From assembly GCF_014805625.2 (NCBI RefSeq), contig NW_023998414.1:19141280-19205279 (forward strand): DNA of 64,000 bases, in the 5' to 3' direction. The stretch's first letter is position 1. Each line of letters opens with the position of its first letter. Made by a program: the position numbers and the translations under genes. Source of the DNA: Glossina fuscipes. Lineage: Eukaryota > Arthropoda > Insecta > Diptera > Glossinidae. The notes beneath the pieces were generated by a model. The model was not told where the DNA came from, did not search any database, and was given only the letters and a program-made list of their open reading frames with translations. This document shows, one piece after another, positions 59,058 to 64,000 of this stretch.

Positions 59058-60700
59058 CATACAATGATGTTGTCGCTGTTAAAAACGTTTGGGAACAAAG
59101 AGCAAATGAAACTTTTTCCTCTAATTTTTTTTTTTTTAACCAAATTATTACAATTAACAACAATTTGTAATTTGTGTAAGCATCCATTTGCTGCTGCGAA
59201 GTACTGAATTGAAGTTTCAACCATCCGACAACCAATTTACCCAAAATATTTCACTTGCAAATTTCCGGCTAGTTTCGTCTTCCATATTTTTCAACAATAC
59301 CCGTCTAATATTTGAAAAATTTTTTCATTCAGTTAAAATTTGGCTTTGAAATCGAACTTTTTCTCATTTTATTCAAAAATAATGTAGAGTATGTTTTTTA
59401 TTCCTTTTAACTTAATACGAAAAATATTTGTGCGTAACTTAAATAGCAACGACTCAGTCATTTATTTATTCTTTTTCTGATTAGCAATTAGAATGTTACG
59501 GAATGAGACGCACGAAGATAATTTTAGCGAAAAATCAGTAAAAGTTTATTCACATTCCATTAGAGCGGATAAATCCCAAAAACGAACAGAAAACCGGTGA
59601 TGGTAGTAAGCTGTTCGGTTTCGTGAAGTTTTGCAAATTTTTTTTTTTTTTGCTTTTTATCGTTTTTCTTTATTTAGATACTAGACATTAGAAATGTAGA
59701 GTGATCAAATTGATCCTCGGAAAACAATCGATGATCAATCTACATAGTTTGGAATAAAACGTGAAATTGATTCATTACTGAAAATCAAAATATATGCAAT
59801 GTGAGTTCATCATACACGAAAGATTCATTGTTAGGATATTTTTCGTATCATTCATAACAGAAGTTACTGCCATTAATAGAGAATCAATATATATATATCA
59901 GTATTTGGATGTGTTCGGGACACATATGAATTTTGGATACCTGTACAAACATTCTCCCAAAAACCCACGGCGGAGTTTTTCTAATGTTTGTAAATTTTAA
60001 AGCATGAAAATTATTTTCTTATTGTGGAAATAGTTCCATCTCAACATGTCTCGTCGCAGGAAATTTCCCCCTCTTGAGCTTAGAAAGGGAGAAAGAAAGT
60101 AAGAAAATTTTATATTTTAGATAGTCAGGGGGAATTATTTGAATTTGAAATTAAAAGCAAAAAAAAAAAAAAATTGTATGAAAATTTTGTGTATAAGAAT
60201 GTGTATCATACTGTTGTAGTTTCGCTTCTGTACTACTATTTAATGCGCGCGAAAACAAAGGAGTCCTGTGTAAAGGTCCCTATGCTACAAATCCTAGACA
60301 TGGTTTTCATGTTTGCGCTGCTTTGCTTTCGTCGACCTTTTATCCTTAGGCATTGAGATGTTTTTAAGCTAATGCGAAACGTCTTTGATTAATGATTAGT
60401 ATGATATGCATCTTCCTCAATTTAGGGTAAAAAGTTAAAAACTGTTTATTTTTGTCCAATTGAGATTGTTTGGTGGAATTTTCAATTGCAAAGAAAATTT
60501 TTCAGTTCATTCCACTTTTGTAACTACTATATGTGTCTTCCTTCTTTTTTTTTTCTAATATTTACAGATAATTTTTGTTTTTTCGGGGATATGTTTTGAA
60601 AACAGCGATCTCATGCGTTGAATGGTGCGATTTAATCGTACGTATCTTCATTCGATATAATTTCAAAGGATTTTTTGTAACAAAAACCCAACAAAACCGA
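59058..60700. other. intergenic upstream of IntS6
   Basis: AT-rich with T runs (about 59639-59651 and 60545-60555). No coding signal is supported. Confidence 0.4.
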
Positions 60701-60864
60701 GCTGCCAATCAAACGCGACGAGCAGCGAGCCGAGCATCTAACACTCTACAGTGATTATATATAAAGTTTTCCTTCAAATTTTATCGGCTAGAAGAAATAG
60801 ACTGTTTATTAATAATAGAAGATAGACAGAGAGAGAGAGAGAGAACGAGAACGAGAGTGTGATA
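60701..60864 (+). promoter_or_regulatory. 5' leader of IntS6 with (GA)n tract
   Basis: A GC-richer stretch ('aacgcgacgagcagcgagcc') and a (GA)n tract at 60829-60842 lie directly before the IntS6 start. GA repeats are binding sites for GAGA-type factors in flies; here that role is inferred only. Confidence 0.4.
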
Positions 60865-63800
60865 ATGACAATTATACTTTTCCTGGTCGACACATCGTCG
60901 TCCATGTGCCAGAAAGCTTATGTGAATGGTGTGCAAAAGTCATATTTGGATATTGCTAAAGGAGCTGTCGAGACATTTCTAAAATATAGGCAGCGTACCC
61001 AGGATTGTTTGGGTGATCGCTATATGCTGTTGACATTTGAAGAGCCGCCGTCTAATGTGAAAGCCGGGTGGAAAGAAAATCACGCCACTTTTATGAATGA
61101 GTTAAAAAATCTACAGAGCACTGGTTTGACGTCTATGGGAGAGTCGTTAAAGAATGCTTTTGATTTGTTAAATTTAAATCGCATGCAATCTGGCATTGAC
61201 ACTTACGGGCAAGGACGGTGTCCGTTTTATTTGGAGCCTTCCGTAATAATTGTAATAACAGACGGCGGACGTTATTCTTATCGTAATGGAGTGCATCAGG
61301 ATATAATATTACCCTTAAACACTCAAATTCCAGGCACCAAGTTTACCAAAGAACCGTTCCGTTGGGATCAGCGATTGTTTTCTTTGGTATTGCGTATGTC
61401 AGGAAATAAAATTGATGAACGAGTGGAAGGCAAAGTTCCGCATGACGATTCCCCAATAGAACGAATGTGTGAAGTGACTGGGGGCCGTTCTTATCGAGTC
61501 CGTTCTCATCACGTGCTTAATCAATGTATTGAGAGTTTGGTACAGAAAGTACAGCCGGGTGTTGTTCTTCAATTCGAGTCTTTAATACCTAAAGATCCCA
61601 ATAATTTGTCCAGCGAAGCTATGCAAGATTTAGTATTTCAACCTTTAAAGAAAATGATTTACGTACAAAAACATTTATCGCAAAAAACTTTCCCAATAGG
61701 CTTCTGGCCTCTTCCAGAACCATATTGGCCGGATCCGAAAGCAGTAACGCTGCCGCCACGAGATGCTCATCCAAAATTAAAAATTGTAATGCCAGCTGTA
61801 GACGAACCACAAATGGTGCATAATTTTCCTGTTGATAAATACGAAATTGAAGCGAGTCCGTTAACATTGCAGATATTGCAGAAAAGAGAATTGAAGAAAT
61901 GCTGGCAAGTCATAATATCGAATGGTATGCACGGTTTTGAGTTACCATTCGGATATTTAAAAGCATCATCGACCTCCTCTCAGGTTCATTTGTACGTTCT
62001 GGCTTATAATTATCCAGCATTATTGCCACTGCTTCACGATCTCATTCATAAGTATAATATGAGCCCACCAAACGATTTGATGTACAAATTTAATGCATAC
62101 GTTCGCTCTATACCGCCATATTATTGTCCGTTTCTGCGAAAAGCGTTGCTAACAATTAGCGTCCCATATCAATTACTACAGTTTCTGCTACCGGATAACG
62201 TAGACAATTATCTTTCGCCCAATATTGCGAATCAATTGAAGCACATTAAAAATACAGCCAAGCAAGATCAGGAGAATCTTTGTATGAAGGTGTATAAGCA
62301 ATTGAAACAACCGAAGCCGCCGTATCGGCAAGTGGAGACGGCTAAATTAAACCCAGGAGTGCCGTTAAGAAGAGATCTTGTACGTCACCCTTTACTACGC
62401 GACACGTTTACCAAATTACATGCTGAAATCGAGACTCTAGAAAATTATACAATTGTAGTGCCGCAGCTCACACGACAAGCGTCAGCCAAATCATATCGAA
62501 ATCCATTTGATATACCTCGACGCGATATAATCGAAGAGATTGGACGTATGCGGGAAGCTTTCTTTAAGCCTCAGTCTGTAAGTTTAATAGCAAAAGATTC
62601 TGGCCATTGCCTGCCTATTGCCGAAATGGGCAACTATCAAGAGTATCTTAAGAATAAGGATAATCCTCTGCGTGAAATCGAGCCAACAAATGTTAGGCAG
62701 CATATGTTTGGCAATCCTTATAAAAAAGACAAGCATATGGTTATGGTAGATGAAGCCGATTTAAGTGAAGTGGCGCCGATGAAGGGAAATAACGGTGCCA
62801 CTGGCCCTGGAGGATCTGTCGGGCCCTCAAATATAGCCAAGAAAATTGAATCATCTCGACCACGAAAACGTAAGGCTGGACCGCTTCGCATGGATTACGT
62901 TTTCAGACGTATTTCAATGGATTCACGCCCTCGCACTCCCACATCAAATTCCGGTCTCTCTTCACCTAGCTCGGTAGTGTCTTCTTTATCAAGTTTGGAT
63001 AATGAGGACAACGATTCTGATACGTCTTCAATTGGTTCAAGCATGACGGAAGATGGTGATTCCGATCGTTTAGTTGTTGCTTTTCCCGATTTTTCAGATG
63101 AAGAGACTACGGACAACTATTTTCCTCTTAACGGTTACGTCAGAGACTTTATTAACGGTGTAGGTACAGAAAATAGTTGTGATAATAGCAATGCCGACGT
63201 AGTGAGTGGGTCATCTGTGCTGGTCACTAGTATCGTAGGATTGTCATCGCCGACACTCGAACAATCCCCATCAATATCGAACGGAAACTCATCGCCAAGC
63301 CAACAAACCCATCCAGCACTTTTACCTGCCGCTTCTGCACATCATTACATGGTTAGCTATGGTATTAGCTCTTCCGATTCTTTAACGGCATCCTCACCGC
63401 CCACTGGTATAATGAGTCCTTATATGGGTGTGGCGCCACAACATCAACAGCCGGTAAATGGTGGTATATTCAACAGTTCACATCTACATGGTGCACTGGT
63501 AAATACTGCATCGACAGTGAATCTCCCTTCAACGGCGGGATATAATCACTATTCACCGTATCCTCATAATGATATCAACGACGCTCAGGAGATATCACGA
63601 ATATTGCAACAATGTCATAACGGCAACGCTAGCAATGGAAATAATATTACGCCCGCAGTAGAGCCCAGAGCTTGCAGTTCTGATAATGTAAAATTAGATT
63701 CGGAATCTGCCCTTATGCCACCGCCAAATGCTGCGAATACATTCAACACTGCCAGTGCAACATCACACAGCTTCGATTCCCTAAAACGTGAATTGAGCGG

Positions 63801-64000
63801 CAATAACGGTGATATCAATTGTCACATGAGTAATCATCATTTCACAAATCATAACAACAATCATGTCCTTACTGATGAGCAACGCGAATTGGCGCGTAAA
63901 CATAATTTAGATTTGCGGGCTCAAGTGTTTCGCGATATACGACGACCAGGCCGCAATTACACGCAGCTGTTAAATCATTTAAATTTAATGAAGGGTGACT
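60865..64000 (+). CDS. IntS6: Integrator complex subunit 6, 3' end beyond window
   Basis: Subunit of Integrator, the nuclear complex that cleaves snRNA and attenuated nascent RNAs; IntS6 links it to PP2A. The frame is open without introns from ATG at 60865 to the window edge (1045 codons) and lacks its stop. Residues 1 to about 240 are a von Willebrand A domain with MIDAS 'DTSSSM' and 'VIIVITDGG'; 'CEVTGGRSYRV' follows at about 215. The middle has the INTS6 core ('FWPLPEPYWPDP', 'YNMSPPNDLMYKFN'). Residues 690-990 are Ser/Asn/Pro-rich and disordered, including a stretch 'KKIESSRPRKRKAGPLRMDYV'-like (basic). The last 40 visible residues are the conserved C-terminal helix pair ('DEQRELARKHNLDLRAQVF', 'RPGRNYTQLLNHLN'), so only a few codons seem to be missing. 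Confidence 0.96.
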   Translation, partial: MTIILFLVDTSSSMCQKAYVNGVQKSYLDIAKGAVETFLKYRQRTQDCLGDRYMLLTFEEPPSNVKAGWKENHATFMNELKNLQSTGLTSMGESLKNAFDLLNLNRMQSGIDTYGQGRCPFYLEPSVIIVITDGGRYSYRNGVHQDIILPLNTQIPGTKFTKEPFRWDQRLFSLVLRMSGNKIDERVEGKVPHDDSPIERMCEVTGGRSYRVRSHHVLNQCIESLVQKVQPGVVLQFESLIPKDPNNLSSEAMQDLVFQPLKKMIYVQKHLSQKTFPIGFWPLPEPYWPDPKAVTLPPRDAHPKLKIVMPAVDEPQMVHNFPVDKYEIEASPLTLQILQKRELKKCWQVIISNGMHGFELPFGYLKASSTSSQVHLYVLAYNYPALLPLLHDLIHKYNMSPPNDLMYKFNAYVRSIPPYYCPFLRKALLTISVPYQLLQFLLPDNVDNYLSPNIANQLKHIKNTAKQDQENLCMKVYKQLKQPKPPYRQVETAKLNPGVPLRRDLVRHPLLRDTFTKLHAEIETLENYTIVVPQLTRQASAKSYRNPFDIPRRDIIEEIGRMREAFFKPQSVSLIAKDSGHCLPIAEMGNYQEYLKNKDNPLREIEPTNVRQHMFGNPYKKDKHMVMVDEADLSEVAPMKGNNGATGPGGSVGPSNIAKKIESSRPRKRKAGPLRMDYVFRRISMDSRPRTPTSNSGLSSPSSVVSSLSSLDNEDNDSDTSSIGSSMTEDGDSDRLVVAFPDFSDEETTDNYFPLNGYVRDFINGVGTENSCDNSNADVVSGSSVLVTSIVGLSSPTLEQSPSISNGNSSPSQQTHPALLPAASAHHYMVSYGISSSDSLTASSPPTGIMSPYMGVAPQHQQPVNGGIFNSSHLHGALVNTASTVNLPSTAGYNHYSPYPHNDINDAQEISRILQQCHNGNASNGNNITPAVEPRACSSDNVKLDSESALMPPPNAANTFNTASATSHSFDSLKRELSGNNGDINCHMSNHHFTNHNNNHVLTDEQRELARKHNLDLRAQVFRDIRRPGRNYTQLLNHLNLMKGD

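Noticed and set aside
1..64000. CRISPR arrays, bacterial symbiont or viral insertions
   Set aside because: No regularly spaced repeats, prokaryote-like gene packing or viral protein similarity was seen; all tandem arrays are direct without spacers.

Overview
The window is nuclear DNA of a higher (brachyceran) fly. It is AT-rich, most introns are 52-83 nt, and the genes are single-copy orthologues of well-known Drosophila and human proteins, separated by long stretches of decayed repeats. Two interspersed repeat families whose copies open with 'tataccca/t-caccgaag' or 'taccctacacca' resemble, from memory, repeats common in muscoid and tsetse genomes. A calyptrate fly is therefore my best guess, but it is inferred only. 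I see no bacterial, CRISPR, rRNA or intact tRNA sequence.

Layout. 1-3.9 kb: decayed repeats. 3.9-5.2 kb (-): RCL1. 5.2-9.9 kb: non-coding, with a tandem duplication downstream of the next gene. 9.9-14.5 kb (-): a reticulophagy receptor of the FAM134/RETREG family with a repeat-filled first intron. 14.5-25.2 kb: gene desert with repeats and a homopolymer-rich block. 25.3-27.6 kb (-): a 683-residue Ala/Gln-rich conserved protein whose family I do not recognise. 29.7-31.2 kb (+): DCAF13/SOF1. 32.0-34.9 kb (+): the SWEET sugar transporter slv. 35.5-36.5 kb (-): an OTUD6 deubiquitinase. 38.1-39.4 kb (-): a PRMT-like protein with its catalytic residues replaced. 39.8-40.8 kb: LINE fragments. 42.1-42.6 kb (+): a 178-residue protein of unknown family. 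43.6-47.6 kb (-): RTEL1 helicase in eight exons. 48-53 kb: repeat graveyard with an RNase H LINE remnant and a Ty1/copia remnant. 53.4-53.8 kb (+): possible orphan gene. 54.0-54.7 kb (+): GINS subunit Psf1. 55.8-59.0 kb: two full-length tRNA-derived SINEs with target-site duplications. 60.9-64.0 kb (+): Integrator subunit 6, running off the window.

The genes are independent transcription units, not an operon. Themes recur: RCL1 and DCAF13 both serve the small-subunit processome, and RTEL1 and Psf1 both act at replication forks. The most interesting signals are the degenerate PRMT, the SINE family whose tail resembles the 3' end of an RNase H LINE remnant in the same window, and the two unrecognised genes. 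I found no convincing new multi-gene system.
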